This document shows, in pieces, positions 1-8,691 of a DNA stretch of 64,000 nucleotides. The translations under genes were made by a program, and so were the position numbers. Position 1 is the first letter of the stretch. Each line of letters opens with the position of its first letter. The notes under the pieces are model-generated. The model saw nothing but the letters and a program-made list of their open reading frames with translations. It did not search any database and was not told where the DNA came from. Origin of the DNA: Achromobacter aloeverae. Lineage in GTDB: Bacteria; Pseudomonadota; Gammaproteobacteria; Burkholderiales; Burkholderiaceae_B. The DNA is taken from NCBI RefSeq assembly GCF_004121055.1, contig NZ_PYAL01000010.1, forward strand, positions 62,001-126,000, read 5' to 3'.

Positions 1-244
1 TGGTCAGGGGTACGCTGATATCGCCTGAGTTAGTCGACTGTCCCGTGGTGGGGGAAACGGTGGCGACTTGGGGATCGATGGCGGTCGCGCCCGTGCTATC
101 CGATGTCAAGCTGAAGGTCAGCTGGTTATTGCCTTTTGCGCTTTGGGTACCGGTAATATGCGGCACGATCTGGGTGCCATTCACGCTATCGCTGAAGATG
201 TGTGCGTCGCCCTGGGCGAAGGTGACGGTCCAAGTATTGGCCAT
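1..244 (-). CDS. Partial hypothetical protein, cut by the window edge
   Basis: An open frame starts at ATG 244 and runs off the left edge, giving 81 residues with no stop. A GGAG ribosome site lies about 7 bases upstream of the start. The visible part begins MANTWTVTF. It is rich in Thr, Ser, Asn and Gly, with alternating polar and hydrophobic residues that suggest beta structure. There is no signal peptide or membrane segment. The mix of beta-prone and Thr/Ser-rich sequence would fit a secreted or structural protein, but I do not recognise a family. The frame is supported mainly by its ribosome site and by the terminator-bounded gap that separates it from the next gene. Confidence 0.5.
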   Translation of the reverse strand, partial: MANTWTVTFAQGDAHIFSDSVNGTQIVPHITGTQSAKGNNQLTFSLTSDSTGATAIDPQVATVSPTTGQSTNSGDISVPLT

Positions 245-412
245 GATGTACTCCGTGGTAAGGCCCTGGCGACACGATGGCGCCAAGGCGAGTAAGGGTT
301 CAGGCAGTCTGCATGAACCACGGAACCCCCGACAGGCAATATCCTGCAACCGGACCTTACGGCAATGGGTCCGGCGCCTGACACCAGTGAGGACTTCCCC
401 ACGCCGCTCAAG

Positions 413-460
413 AAAAACACCCCAAAGGTCGGATCGTGTCCAACCTTTGGGGTGTTGTTC
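413..460 (-). terminator. Intrinsic terminator downstream of gcdH
   Basis: A perfect 14-base inverted repeat (AACACCCCAAAGGT at 416-429, its complement at 443-456) surrounds a 13-base loop. On the minus strand the stem runs into GTGTTTTTCT. It therefore ends transcription arriving from the acyl-CoA dehydrogenase gene at 522. On the plus strand the tail is weak. Confidence 0.85.
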
Positions 461-521
461 GAATGTCTAGGATTTTTCTGGCGGGCACGCATGCGCGCCC
501 GCCATGCCGGCGATCGGAGGC

Positions 522-1715
522 TCAGGAGAAGGCCTGGATCCCCGTTTGCGCCCGGCCCAGGATCAGGGCATGGACATCGTGCGTGCCTTCATAGGTGTTG
601 ACCACTTCCAGGTTCACCAGGTGGCGCGCGATGCCGAACTCGTCGGAGATGCCGTTGCCGCCCAGCATGTCGCGCGCCATGCGCGCGATGTCCAGCGACT
701 TGCCGCAGGAGTTGCGCTTCATGATGGAGGTAATCTCCACCGCGGCCGTGCCTTCGTCCTTCATGCGGCCCAGGCGCAGGCAGCCTTGCAGGCCCAGCGT
801 AATTTCGGTCTGCATGTCGGCTAGCTTTTTCTGGATCAACTGGTTGGCGGCCAGCGGACGGCCGAACTGCTTGCGGTCCAGCGTGTACTGGCGCGCGGTG
901 TGCCAGCAGAATTCGGCCGCGCCCAGGGCGCCCCAGGCGATGCCGTAGCGGGCAGAGTTCAGGCAGGTGAAGGGGCCCTTCAGGCCGCTGACCTTGGGCA
1001 GCATCTGCTCTTCGCCGATTTCGACTTCGTCCATGACGATTTCGCCGGTGATCGACGCGCGCAGGCCCACCTTGCCGTGGATGGCGGGGGCCGACAGGCC
1101 CTTCATGCCCTTTTCCAGGATGAAGCCGCGGATCTTGCCGTCGTGCTCGCCGCCGACCGCCTTGGCCCACACGACGAAGACGTCGGCGATGGGCGAGTTG
1201 GTGATCCACATCTTGTTGCCCGTCAGCTTGTAGCCGTTGGCGGTCTTGACCGCGCGCGTATCCATGCCGCCGGGGTCGGAGCCATGGTTGGGCTCGGTCA
1301 GGCCGAAGCAGCCTATCCATTCGCCGCTGGCCAGCTTGGGCAGGTACTTCTGCTTTTGCGCGTCGCTGCCGAATTCGTTGATCGGCACCATCACCAGCGA
1401 GGACTGCACGCTCATCATGGAGCGGTAGCCGGAGTCGACGCGCTCCACTTCGCGCGCAATCAGGCCGTAGCTGACGTAGTTCAGGCCGGCGCCGCCGTAT
1501 TCGGTGGGTATGGTGGGACCCAGCAGGCCCAGTTCGCCCATCTCGCGGAAGATGGCGACATCGGTCTGCTCGTTGCGGAAGGCGTTGAGCACGCGCGTCG
1601 CCAGCTTGTCCTGCGAGTACGCGGCGGCGGCGTCGCGCACCATGCGCTCTTCCTCGGTCAGTTGGGAATCGAGCAACAGGGGGTCTTGCCAGTTGAAAGA
1701 CGGCGTCGAAGACAT
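522..1715 (-). CDS. gcdH: Glutaryl-CoA dehydrogenase
   Basis: This FAD-dependent acyl-CoA dehydrogenase is predicted to oxidise and decarboxylate glutaryl-CoA to crotonyl-CoA in lysine, tryptophan and aromatic-acid breakdown, passing electrons to ETF. At 397 residues it has the usual family length. Diagnostic of the glutaryl branch are [12 protein letters not shown], with R98 (the Arg that contacts the distal carboxylate), and NTYEGTHD near the C-terminus, whose Glu376 would be the catalytic base. The acyl-CoA dehydrogenase motifs [10 protein letters not shown] and KMWITN are present. I chose ATG 1715 because GAGGTGA lies 7 bases upstream; a longer in-frame reading to 1814 lacks family similarity. 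A terminator follows at 413-460. The ThDP enzyme gene lies 150 bases upstream on the same strand, so co-transcription is possible. No CoA-transferase gene is adjacent in the window. Confidence 0.93.
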   Translation of the reverse strand: MSSTPSFNWQDPLLLDSQLTEEERMVRDAAAAYSQDKLATRVLNAFRNEQTDVAIFREMGELGLLGPTIPTEYGGAGLNYVSYGLIAREVERVDSGYRSMMSVQSSLVMVPINEFGSDAQKQKYLPKLASGEWIGCFGLTEPNHGSDPGGMDTRAVKTANGYKLTGNKMWITNSPIADVFVVWAKAVGGEHDGKIRGFILEKGMKGLSAPAIHGKVGLRASITGEIVMDEVEIGEEQMLPKVSGLKGPFTCLNSARYGIAWGALGAAEFCWHTARQYTLDRKQFGRPLAANQLIQKKLADMQTEITLGLQGCLRLGRMKDEGTAAVEITSIMKRNSCGKSLDIARMARDMLGGNGISDEFGIARHLVNLEVVNTYEGTHDVHALILGRAQTGIQAFS

Positions 1716-1865
1716 GGAGTCACCTCGGTAAAAAAGTCGTGTTTTGCGTGTTCTTGGGGTTGTCGTGGCGGGCGCGGCGGCGCGCCGCGCCATGGGGGCG
1801 GCAGGCACCACCATGGCGCCGGCGGGACGCTCGCTCGCGTGCCTGAGCGCGCGGCCCGCCGTTTC

Positions 1866-3551
1866 TTACTTCCGGGCCTGGAGCGCGGCGTCGCGGATTT
1901 TTTCCAGGGTGGTGGCGGGCGTGATGACCTCGGGGTCGATCAGGCAGTGCAGGATGGCGGGACGGCCGCTGGCCACCGCGCGCTCGAAGGCCGGACCGAA
2001 TTCCTCGCTGGTTTCGACCCGTTCGCCATGGCCGCCGAAGGCGCGCGCATACGCGGCGAAGTCGGGGTTGTTCAACTCGGTGGCGGAGACGCGGCCGGGG
2101 TAGTGTTTCTCCTGGTGCATGCGGATGGTGCCGTACATGCCGTTGTCGATCACCAGCACGATGATGGGCAGGGCGTACTGTACGGCGGTGGCGAACTCCT
2201 GGCCATGCATCAGGAAGCAGCCGTCGCCGGCGAAGCAGACCACCGTGCGGTTGGGATGCACGCGCTTGGCGCCCACCGCGCCGGGCAGGCCATAGCCCAT
2301 CGAGCCGGACGTGGGCGCCAGCTGCGTGCCGTATTGCTGGAAGCGGTGGAAGCGGTGCAGCCAGGTGGCGTAGTTGCCGGCGCCATTGGTCATGATGGCG
2401 TCGGCCGGCAGGTGTTCCTCCAGGTATTGCATGACCTGGCCCATCTGCAGCGCGCCGGCGGTCTTGATGGCCGACGGATCGCTCCACTTCAGGTAGGAGG
2501 CGTGCATGGCTTCCGTGTCGACCGCCCACGGCGTGCGCGACGGCGCCTTCAGGTCCTTCAGCGTGCGCGCGAAGGCGATGGGCGAGGTGTTGACCGCCAG
2601 GTTGGCGCGGTAGACGCGGTTCAGCTCGCCGCTGTCCGGATGCACGTGCACCAGCTTCTGCCGGGGCACGGGAATGTCGAACAAGGTGTAGGACTGGCTG
2701 GGCATTTCCGACATGCGGCCGCCGACCAGCAGCACCAGGTCGGCCTCGGCCACGCGCTTGAGCAGGGCGGGATTCAGGCCGATGCCGACGTCGCCGGCGA
2801 AGCAGGGGTGGTTCGCGGGGAACAGCATCTGGCGGCGGAAGGACACGGCGACCGGCAGCTGGAAGCGCTCGGCGAAGGCGGCGAACTCTCCAACGGCCTT
2901 GGCGTCCCAGCGCGTGCCGCCCAGGATGGCGATGGGCGATTCCGCCGACGCCAGCAGGATTTCCAGTTCGGCCAGCTGTGCCGGGGTGGGCGCGCTTTCC
3001 ACGACTTCGTAGCGGGGCGCGTCGGGGACGGCGGCGGTTTCCACCAGCATGTCTTCCGGCAGCGCGATGACGACCGGACCGGGGCGGCCCGAGGTCGCGA
3101 CATGGAAGGCGCGCGACACGAGTTCGGGGATGCGTTCGACCTGGTCGATCTCCGTGACCCACTTGGCCTGCGTGCCGAACACGGCGCGGTAGTCCATTTC
3201 CTGGAAGGCTTCGCGTTCGCGCATGCCGCGTTCGATCTGGCCGACGAACAGGATCATGGGCGTGGAGTCCTGCATGGCGATGTGCACGCCGGCCATGGCA
3301 TTGGAGGCGCCCGGGCCGCGCGTGACCATGCAGATGCCCGGTTCGCCGGTGAGCTTGCCATGGGCGTCGGCCATGATGGCCGCGCCGCCTTCCTGGCGGC
3401 ACACCGTGACGTCGATGTTGGCGTCATGCAGTCCGTCCAGGACGGCGAGGTAGCTTTCCCCCGGGACGCAGAAGACGTGCTTTACGCCATGGGCGACGAG
3501 TTGATCGACGAGGATGTGCCCGCCCAGGCGGGGTTGTTGCGAATTCGACAT
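1866..3551 (-). CDS. ThDP-dependent acetolactate synthase-like enzyme
   Basis: A 561-residue protein of the acetolactate synthase / benzoylformate decarboxylase superfamily. The catalytic ThDP glutamate is in CRQEGGAA (E54). The central nucleotide-binding-type domain follows. The C-terminal ThDP-Mg motif runs from GDG near residue 441 to IDNGMYG. The N-terminal GESYLAVLDGL and the HIAMQDSTPM stretch are typical of large-subunit acetolactate synthase-like proteins. No regulatory subunit gene is adjacent, so a role in valine/isoleucine synthesis is less likely than a catabolic or 2-oxoacid carboligase or decarboxylase role. The substrate cannot be read from sequence. It is divergent from a LysR regulator at 3810, whose likely operator lies in the shared intergenic DNA, and upstream of gcdH. 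The ATG at 3551 fits the family N-terminus. Confidence 0.85.
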   Translation of the reverse strand: MSNSQQPRLGGHILVDQLVAHGVKHVFCVPGESYLAVLDGLHDANIDVTVCRQEGGAAIMADAHGKLTGEPGICMVTRGPGASNAMAGVHIAMQDSTPMILFVGQIERGMREREAFQEMDYRAVFGTQAKWVTEIDQVERIPELVSRAFHVATSGRPGPVVIALPEDMLVETAAVPDAPRYEVVESAPTPAQLAELEILLASAESPIAILGGTRWDAKAVGEFAAFAERFQLPVAVSFRRQMLFPANHPCFAGDVGIGLNPALLKRVAEADLVLLVGGRMSEMPSQSYTLFDIPVPRQKLVHVHPDSGELNRVYRANLAVNTSPIAFARTLKDLKAPSRTPWAVDTEAMHASYLKWSDPSAIKTAGALQMGQVMQYLEEHLPADAIMTNGAGNYATWLHRFHRFQQYGTQLAPTSGSMGYGLPGAVGAKRVHPNRTVVCFAGDGCFLMHGQEFATAVQYALPIIVLVIDNGMYGTIRMHQEKHYPGRVSATELNNPDFAAYARAFGGHGERVETSEEFGPAFERAVASGRPAILHCLIDPEVITPATTLEKIRDAALQARK

Positions 3552-3619
3552 GGCTGCTGTGGGAAGGTCGATACGGAGTCAGGGATATTGGCGAGAATAA
3601 TGTTCCTGGGCTGCACATG

Positions 3620-3636
3620 GCAATTGATAAAATTGC
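3620..3636. promoter_or_regulatory. Candidate LysR operator in divergent intergenic region
   Basis: GCAATT-GATAA-AATTGC is a 17-base dyad in the least GC-rich part of the 258-base gap between the ThDP enzyme (start 3551, minus) and the LysR gene (start 3810, plus). Position and shape suit autoregulation plus control of the divergent enzyme gene, as is common for LysR regulators. This is inference from position only. Confidence 0.4.
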
Positions 3637-3809
3637 ACAATCTAGTGCGGCGCGCGCACGAGTTTGTAATGCTGCAATGCAGCGGGAGGCCGTACCCCGT
3701 CCGCGCCGGCCACTTGGTCACGCTCACCTAGTCACGCTCACTTCGTCACCAGCCCTTCGCCACGCTCCCTCCGTCGCGCTTCCTCCGCCATGCTCGTCCA
3801 CTGCCCGCC

Positions 3810-4712
3810 ATGAGATCCGGCATCCCCAACCTGACCGCCCTCCAGGCCTTCGAGGCCACGGCCCGCCTGGGCACCTTCTCCCGGGCCGCCGAGGAATTGT
3901 CGCTGACCCACAGCGCCGTCTACCGCCAGGTGGCCAGCCTGGAGCAGCGGCTGGGCGTGCAGCTGTTCACCCGGGTGCGCCGGCGCATCGTGCTGACCGA
4001 CCACGGCGCCGAGTACGCCGGCCGCATCCGCCAGCACCTGGACCAGATCGAGAAGGACACCTTTGGCCTGGTCAGCCGCACCGGAATGGGCCGCAGCCTG
4101 CATATCGCCGTGGTGCCGACCCTTGCCACCACGTGGCTCATTCCGCGCCTGGCGGATTTCGCCCGGCGCCATCCGGACATCACCGTCAGCCTGTCCGTGC
4201 GTACCCTGCCCTTCCAGTTCAAGGACCAGCCTTTCGATGGCGCGCTGTATCACAGCGACCATGTGTGGCCCGGTACCCGGGGCGTGCTGCTGTTCCGCGA
4301 GAAGGAACTGGTGCCGGTCTGCGCGCCCACGATGGCGGACGCGCGCCGGGAAGGGGAAGGGCCGCTGGGCGTCATGCCCCATTTGCACCTGTCCTCGCGC
4401 CCGGATGCCTGGCGCGACTGGTACGGACAGAATCGCCATGATTTCGCTCCGCATGCCGCCGGCGGTCCGCGCTATGAGCTGTTCACCATGGTGCTGGCCG
4501 CGGCCGAGGCCGGGCTGGGGGTGGGACTGGTCCCGCGCTTCCTGGCGCAGGACGCGCTGGATGCCGGCCGCGTCGCGCAGGCCTGTCCGGGCGTATTGCG
4601 GGTGCCGCACGGCTATTACTTCAGCTATCCCGAATCGGGCAGCCGGGGGGAAACCCTGAAAATATTCCAGGGCTGGCTGCAAACCGTCGCGGGCGGCGAT
4701 ACGCACGCTTGA
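3810..4712 (+). CDS. LysR-type regulator, GcvA-like
   Basis: A 300-residue LysR regulator. The N-terminal winged helix-turn-helix covers about residues 7-65 (LTALQAFEATARLGTFSRAA, then SLEQRLGVQLFTR). A periplasmic-binding-like effector domain follows from about residue 92. The opening PNLTALQAFEA and the short, basic HTH resemble the GcvA/AmpR subgroup. It is transcribed away from the ThDP enzyme gene and probably controls it; the inducer is unknown. The plus-strand frame ends at 4712 immediately before a run of 9-base tandem repeats. Confidence 0.88.
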   Translation: MRSGIPNLTALQAFEATARLGTFSRAAEELSLTHSAVYRQVASLEQRLGVQLFTRVRRRIVLTDHGAEYAGRIRQHLDQIEKDTFGLVSRTGMGRSLHIAVVPTLATTWLIPRLADFARRHPDITVSLSVRTLPFQFKDQPFDGALYHSDHVWPGTRGVLLFREKELVPVCAPTMADARREGEGPLGVMPHLHLSSRPDAWRDWYGQNRHDFAPHAAGGPRYELFTMVLAAAEAGLGVGLVPRFLAQDALDAGRVAQACPGVLRVPHGYYFSYPESGSRGETLKIFQGWLQTVAGGDTHA

Positions 4713-4768
4713 GCGGCGCGATCGGTGCGTCCGAGGCGATGGGCGCGACCGGCACGAGTGGCGCGATC

Positions 4769-4804
4769 GCTGCGGTCGCTGCGGTCGCTGCGGTCGCTGC
4801 GGTC
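4769..4804. repeat. 9-base tandem repeat, four copies
   Basis: GCTGCGGTC is repeated four times without change. Degenerate copies flank it on both sides (GTGCGTCC, GTGCGACC). It sits between the LysR stop (4712) and the GltL-like start (4970). Nine is a multiple of three, but no convincing coding frame covers it. It looks like a short variable-number repeat prone to replication slippage. Confidence 0.8.
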
Positions 4805-4969
4805 GGTGCGACCGGCGCCGCGTCCACTCCGCGGGGTTTTCCCGATGGTGCCGCAGGCCATCGTTGGTGTATTCCATGGTCTGCCTCATGGCGCCGCGGC
4901 TGTTCGCGGCCCCACGGCATCGCATGGCCATCCTCTCCATCGAGGCGGGCGTCCCCAAGGGTATAGGTA

Positions 4970-5707
4970 ATGATAGAAATCAAGAAAGTCAGCAAGTGGT
5001 ACGGCGATTTCCAGGTGCTCAACGACTGCACCACATCGGTCGCCAAGGGCGAGGTAGTGGTGGTCTGCGGGCCGTCCGGGTCGGGCAAGTCCACCCTGAT
5101 CAAGACCGTTAACGCGCTGGAGCCGTTCCAGAAGGGCGAGATCGTCGTCGACGGGATTTCGGTGGGCGACCCGAAGACCAACCTGCCCAAGCTGCGCTCG
5201 CGCGTGGGGATGGTTTTCCAGCATTTCGAGCTGTTCCCGCATTTGACGGTGACGGAGAACCTGGCGCTGGCCCAGGTAAAGGTGCTGGGACGCGACAAGG
5301 ACGAGGCGCGCGAGCGTGGCCTGATCCTGCTGGAGCGCGTGGGCCTGAGCGCGCACAAGGACAAGTTCCCCGGCCAGTTGTCCGGCGGGCAACAGCAACG
5401 GGTGGCGATCGCGCGGGCGCTGGCGATGGATCCGATCGCGATGCTGTTCGACGAGCCCACGTCGGCCCTGGACCCCGAGATGGTGAACGAGGTGCTGGAT
5501 GTGATGGTGGACCTGGCGCGCGAGGGGATGACGATGATGGTGGTGACCCATGAGATGGGGTTCGCGCGCAAGGTGGCGAATCGCGTCGTTTTCATGGATG
5601 TTGGCGGACATATCGTCGAAGATAGCCCCAAGGAGGAATTCTTCGGCAATCCGGAGGCACGCTCGCCCCGGGCCCGGCAGTTCCTGTCCAAGATCCTGGT
5701 GCATTGA
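4970..5707 (+). CDS. Polar amino acid ABC transporter ATPase, GltL-type
   Basis: A 245-residue cytoplasmic ATPase of the polar amino acid uptake family (GltL/GlnQ/HisP). Walker A is GPSGSGKST near residue 39. The Q-loop is [12 protein letters not shown], the signature is [15 protein letters not shown], Walker B is [13 protein letters not shown] and the switch is VVTHEMGFA. These match the glutamate/aspartate subgroup best. Unusually, no periplasmic binding protein or permease lies next to it: a LysR gene is upstream and a DUF4148 gene downstream. It must pair with membrane subunits encoded elsewhere or be a leftover of an operon. The start is ATG 4970; AAGGGTATAGGTA just upstream gives a modest ribosome site. 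Confidence 0.9.
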   Translation: MIEIKKVSKWYGDFQVLNDCTTSVAKGEVVVVCGPSGSGKSTLIKTVNALEPFQKGEIVVDGISVGDPKTNLPKLRSRVGMVFQHFELFPHLTVTENLALAQVKVLGRDKDEARERGLILLERVGLSAHKDKFPGQLSGGQQQRVAIARALAMDPIAMLFDEPTSALDPEMVNEVLDVMVDLAREGMTMMVVTHEMGFARKVANRVVFMDVGGHIVEDSPKEEFFGNPEARSPRARQFLSKILVH

Positions 5708-5980
5708 GCGGCATGGCGTCTCCTCCTGGAGAGCGGGACGCCCCTGTCGATACCGCGGCGCCCGGGGCCTGCCGTCACAAATTCCGATCCGAAGATGCCC
5801 TTATCGCCATGACAAGGAAGATCAACGGATTGCCATCAAATATGGAATAGTTATTTCGATAGACTAGGGTTTATCCCTAAGGTCGAGACGCGCAGAATTC
5901 AGTCCATCGGGAACAGCAACAGACCGCCCCGGAATCACCCGAACCGGTCTGGTCCCACGACAAGGACTAGGAGAACTGCC

Positions 5981-6283
5981 ATGAAGACCATCGCCACCTC
6001 GCTGATTATTTCGTTCGCGCTGATCGGCGCTGCCCAAGCCGACAATGCGCCTTTCCCAGGCGTCTACGGCAAGACCTACAGTTCGACGAGCCGCGCGCAA
6101 GTCCAGGCCGAGCTGCAACAAGCCAAGCATGACGGCCTGGTGTCCCGCGGCGACATCGACAATGCCCCGTTCACCGCCCAAGCCGACTCCGACGTGTCGC
6201 GCGCCCAGGTCGCCGCCGAAGTGGCGCAGCAGCCCGGCGCGGTCGCGTTCGGCGACAGCGACAACGTGCCGTTCGGGGGCTGA
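5981..6283 (+). CDS. DUF4148 domain secreted protein
   Basis: A small 100-residue protein. A cleavable signal peptide covers about residues 1-20 (two basic or polar residues, a hydrophobic core, AQA before the mature start). The mature part has the DUF4148 pattern SRAQVQAELQQAKHDGL at about 37-54, followed by a second partial copy, SRAQVAAEVAQQ. The phrase DNAPF/DNVPF occurs three times, which suggests internal duplication. Proteins of this type are common in Burkholderiales as multi-copy small periplasmic proteins of unknown function. GGAG lies upstream of ATG 5981. A strong terminator follows at 6434, so it is probably monocistronic. Confidence 0.85.
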   Translation: MKTIATSLIISFALIGAAQADNAPFPGVYGKTYSSTSRAQVQAELQQAKHDGLVSRGDIDNAPFTAQADSDVSRAQVAAEVAQQPGAVAFGDSDNVPFGG

Positions 6284-6378
6284 AGGAGAAGCAGGATGTC
6301 GCGGCGCCCCCGTGCGCGCCGCGATGATGGTGAAGACGTCATGCGGCGGCTATACAGCGGCCGCGTGTGGAGTACCGG

Positions 6379-6430
6379 GAAGTAAGCAGTAGAAGTGAGC
6401 AGTTGAAGTAAGCAGTAGAAGTGAGCAGTA
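6379..6430. repeat. 13-base tandem repeat, four copies
   Basis: The units alternate GAAGTAAGCAGTA / GAAGTGAGCAGTT, giving four 13-base copies or, equally, two 26-base copies. They lie between the DUF4148 stop (6283) and the terminator at 6434, in the 3' untranslated region of that transcript. Confidence 0.85.
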
Positions 6431-6433
6431 CCC

Positions 6434-6465
6434 GGCCCCGCCTGCCCCCGCAGGCGGGGCCTTTT
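6434..6465 (+). terminator. Intrinsic terminator after DUF4148 gene
   Basis: A 12-base perfect stem, GGCCCCGCCTGC (6434-6445) with GCAGGCGGGGCC (6450-6461), has a CCCC loop and is followed by TTTT. It faces the plus-strand DUF4148 gene and also separates it from the convergent purU gene. Confidence 0.9.
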
Positions 6466-6488
6466 ACCGTGCGGCTGCCCAGTTCGCC

Positions 6489-7343
6489 CTAGCGGAAGAC
6501 GACCGTGCGGGCGCCGTTAAGCAGGATGCGGTGTTCGATGTGGCTGCGCACGGCGCGCGAAAGCACCAGCGATTCAACGTCGCTGCCGACCTGGGTGAGG
6601 TCTTGCGCGGTCATGGTGTGGTCGACGCGTTCGATGTCCTGCTCGATGATGGGGCCCTCGTCCAGGTCCGCCGTCACATAATGGGCCGTGGCGCCGATGA
6701 TCTTGACGCCACGCTGGTGCGCCTGGTGGTAAGGCCGCGCGCCCTTGAAGCTGGGCAGGAAGCTGTGGTGGATGTTGATGGCCCGCCCGGACAGCGCCCG
6801 GCACATGTCCGATGACAGGATCTGCATGTAGCGCGCCAGGACCACGAGGTCCACGCCTTCGCGCGCCACCAGGTCGAGCACCTCGCGCTCCTGTTGCGCC
6901 TTGTTCTGGCCGCTGACCGGCAGGTGATGGAAGGGCACGCCGTAGGACGTCGCCAGGTCCGCATAGTCATTGTGGTTGGACACCACGGCCGCGATCTCCG
7001 CATGCAGCTGGCCGCTCTTGACCCGGAACAGAAGGTCGTTCAGGCAATGTCCCTGCTTGCTGACCATGATCAGCAGGCGCTGTTTGCGGCGCGCATCATG
7101 GATTTGCATGTCCATGCCGTAGTCCTGCGCCAGGGCGTCGAAGCGCGCCTGCAAGGCGTCGGCGCCGGTGGTCGCCGGCAGGTCGAAGTGCACGCGCAGG
7201 AAGAAGCGTCCGGTCTCCTCGTCGCCGAATTGCTGCGAATCCAGGATGTTGCAGCCCAGTTCGAACAACAGGCCGCTGACGCGGTAGACGATGCCGGTTC
7301 GGTCCGGGCAGGAAAGGGTCAGGATGTAGTCGTTATGCAGCAT
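6489..7343 (-). CDS. purU: Formyltetrahydrofolate deformylase
   Basis: PurU hydrolyses 10-formyltetrahydrofolate to formate and tetrahydrofolate, which balances the one-carbon pool and supplies formate. The 284-residue protein has an N-terminal ACT domain (about 6-85, LSCPDRTGIVYRVSG) and a C-terminal formyltransferase domain (about 90-284). The catalytic Asn-His-Asp set is visible in INIHHSFLPSF and HYVTADLDEGPI. Length and domain order match E. coli PurU. A flavin reductase gene lies 19 bases upstream on the same strand, so the two may share a transcript. Confidence 0.95.
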   Translation of the reverse strand: MLHNDYILTLSCPDRTGIVYRVSGLLFELGCNILDSQQFGDEETGRFFLRVHFDLPATTGADALQARFDALAQDYGMDMQIHDARRKQRLLIMVSKQGHCLNDLLFRVKSGQLHAEIAAVVSNHNDYADLATSYGVPFHHLPVSGQNKAQQEREVLDLVAREGVDLVVLARYMQILSSDMCRALSGRAINIHHSFLPSFKGARPYHQAHQRGVKIIGATAHYVTADLDEGPIIEQDIERVDHTMTAQDLTQVGSDVESLVLSRAVRSHIEHRILLNGARTVVFR

Positions 7344-7362
7344 GGCAAGGAAAGAGTAAGCG

Positions 7363-7875
7363 TCAGCGGGTTTGTTCCGGCTGCGGTGTCAGGTCGAAGC
7401 CGCCCGCATGATAGACCAGCGGCAGGGCGCCGCTGTGTCCGCAATGTTCCACCTCGCCCACCATGATGACGTGGTCGCCTTCTTCATAGCGGCTGCGGTT
7501 GCGGCATTCGAACCAGGCGGCGCACTCGTCGCCCAGCATCAAGGTGCCGCCCGGCGCGCGCCGCGTCGGCACGCCCGCGTAGCGTTCGGGCGTGCTGCCG
7601 CGCGCGAAGCGCTTGGCCAGCGTAAGCTGGTCCGCGGACAGGACGTTGATGACGTAGTGTTGGCAGTGCTGCAACGCCGCCAGGGAAGACGAGTCGCGCG
7701 ACAGGCTCCACAGGACCAGCGGCGGATTGAGCGAAACCGAATTGAAGGAGCTGACGGTCATGCCCACCGGTTGGCCATCTTCGGTCATGGCGGTGACCAC
7801 GGTCACGCCGGTAGCGAAGCGGCCCAGGGCCGTGCGGAAATATGTGGAGTCGAAAGCGGGCGGAGAAGCGGGCAT
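7363..7875 (-). CDS. Flavin reductase family protein
   Basis: A 170-residue FMN-binding split-barrel protein of the flavin reductase / HpaC type. It contains the family hallmarks FATGVTVVTA, GMTVSSFNSVSLNPPLVLWSL and FARGSTPERY, and ends with a DHVIMVGEVEH strand. Such proteins supply reduced flavin to two-component monooxygenases. No oxygenase gene is adjacent, so the partner is unknown. It sits between purU (19 bases downstream) and pdxH (stop at 7925, 49 bases upstream) on one strand. The latter two both handle FMN or cofactors, but I infer no shared pathway. Confidence 0.88.
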   Translation of the reverse strand: MPASPPAFDSTYFRTALGRFATGVTVVTAMTEDGQPVGMTVSSFNSVSLNPPLVLWSLSRDSSSLAALQHCQHYVINVLSADQLTLAKRFARGSTPERYAGVPTRRAPGGTLMLGDECAAWFECRNRSRYEEGDHVIMVGEVEHCGHSGALPLVYHAGGFDLTPQPEQTR

Positions 7876-7924
7876 GCTGCGATAGGGCGCTGCGATAGGT
7901 GCGCAAGGGCGCGAGAATCCGGAA

Positions 7925-8554
7925 TCAGGGCGAGATGCGGCTCAGTCGCCATTGCCTGGCATCGAGTTCATAGACCAGGCGGTCGTGCAGCCGCGAAGGC
8001 CGGCCCTGCCAGAATTCGAAGCGGGACGGCACCACGCGATAGCCGCCCCAATGCGGCGGCCGCGGCGGGTTTTCGCCATAGCGCTGCTCGAATTCGCGTG
8101 TGCTGGCTTCCAGGGCTTCGCGCGTGACCGGCTGGCTCTGGTGCGACGCCCAGGCGCCGATGCGCGAACCCAGCGGGCGGCTCTTGTAGTAGGCGTCCGA
8201 TTCCTCGGGCGAGACTTTTTCGATGTGGCCCTCGATACGGATCTGCCGCTCCAGCGGCTGCCAGAAGAACAGCAGGCTGGCGCGCGGGTTCACGGCCAGG
8301 TCATGGCCCTTGCGCGATTCGTAATTGGTGTAGAACACGAAACCCCGTTCGTCCGCGCCCTTGACCAGCACGATGCGCGCCGACGGCTGGCCCGCGGCAT
8401 CGACGGTGGCCAGGGTCATGGCGTTGGGTTCCGGGACTTCGGCGGCCAGCGCTTCGTCGAACCAGGCAGCGAATTGATCGAAGGGCGACGCGGCCGCCTG
8501 GGATTCCAGCAGCTCGTTCTTGTCGTAGGTCTGGCGCAGATCGGCAAGGCTCAT
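7925..8554 (-). CDS. pdxH: Pyridoxamine 5'-phosphate oxidase
   Basis: PdxH is the FMN enzyme that oxidises pyridoxine or pyridoxamine 5'-phosphate to PLP. The 209-residue product contains the substrate- and FMN-binding blocks: [60 protein letters not shown] and the C-terminal [26 protein letters not shown] (quoted in parts). I start at ATG 8554, which gives the normal N-terminus ([11 protein letters not shown]). A longer reading runs into the neighbouring gene and lacks similarity. Confidence 0.95.
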   Translation of the reverse strand: MSLADLRQTYDKNELLESQAAASPFDQFAAWFDEALAAEVPEPNAMTLATVDAAGQPSARIVLVKGADERGFVFYTNYESRKGHDLAVNPRASLLFFWQPLERQIRIEGHIEKVSPEESDAYYKSRPLGSRIGAWASHQSQPVTREALEASTREFEQRYGENPPRPPHWGGYRVVPSRFEFWQGRPSRLHDRLVYELDARQWRLSRISP

Positions 8555-8691
8555 GATGGCGGGCGCGGCGGCGGAAGCGCCGCGATGCAAAAGAAACCCG
8601 ATCAGTGTAACGCCGTTGCCGTCCGGACGGCTTTGCGCTGGGTCAGGAGGGGGGACGCGCGTTACGCGGGTTACGCGCGCGTACGGCCGGC

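Noticed and set aside
900-3731. A 943-codon plus-strand open frame
   Set aside because: It is antisense to gcdH and the ThDP enzyme, both with intact family motifs. It is His/Gly/Ala/Arg-rich, as expected from the complement of GC-rich genes.
4769-4804. Repeat as part of an extended coding frame
   Set aside because: Frames through the repeat give only low-complexity Ala/Val or Arg/Ser strings without a start signal.
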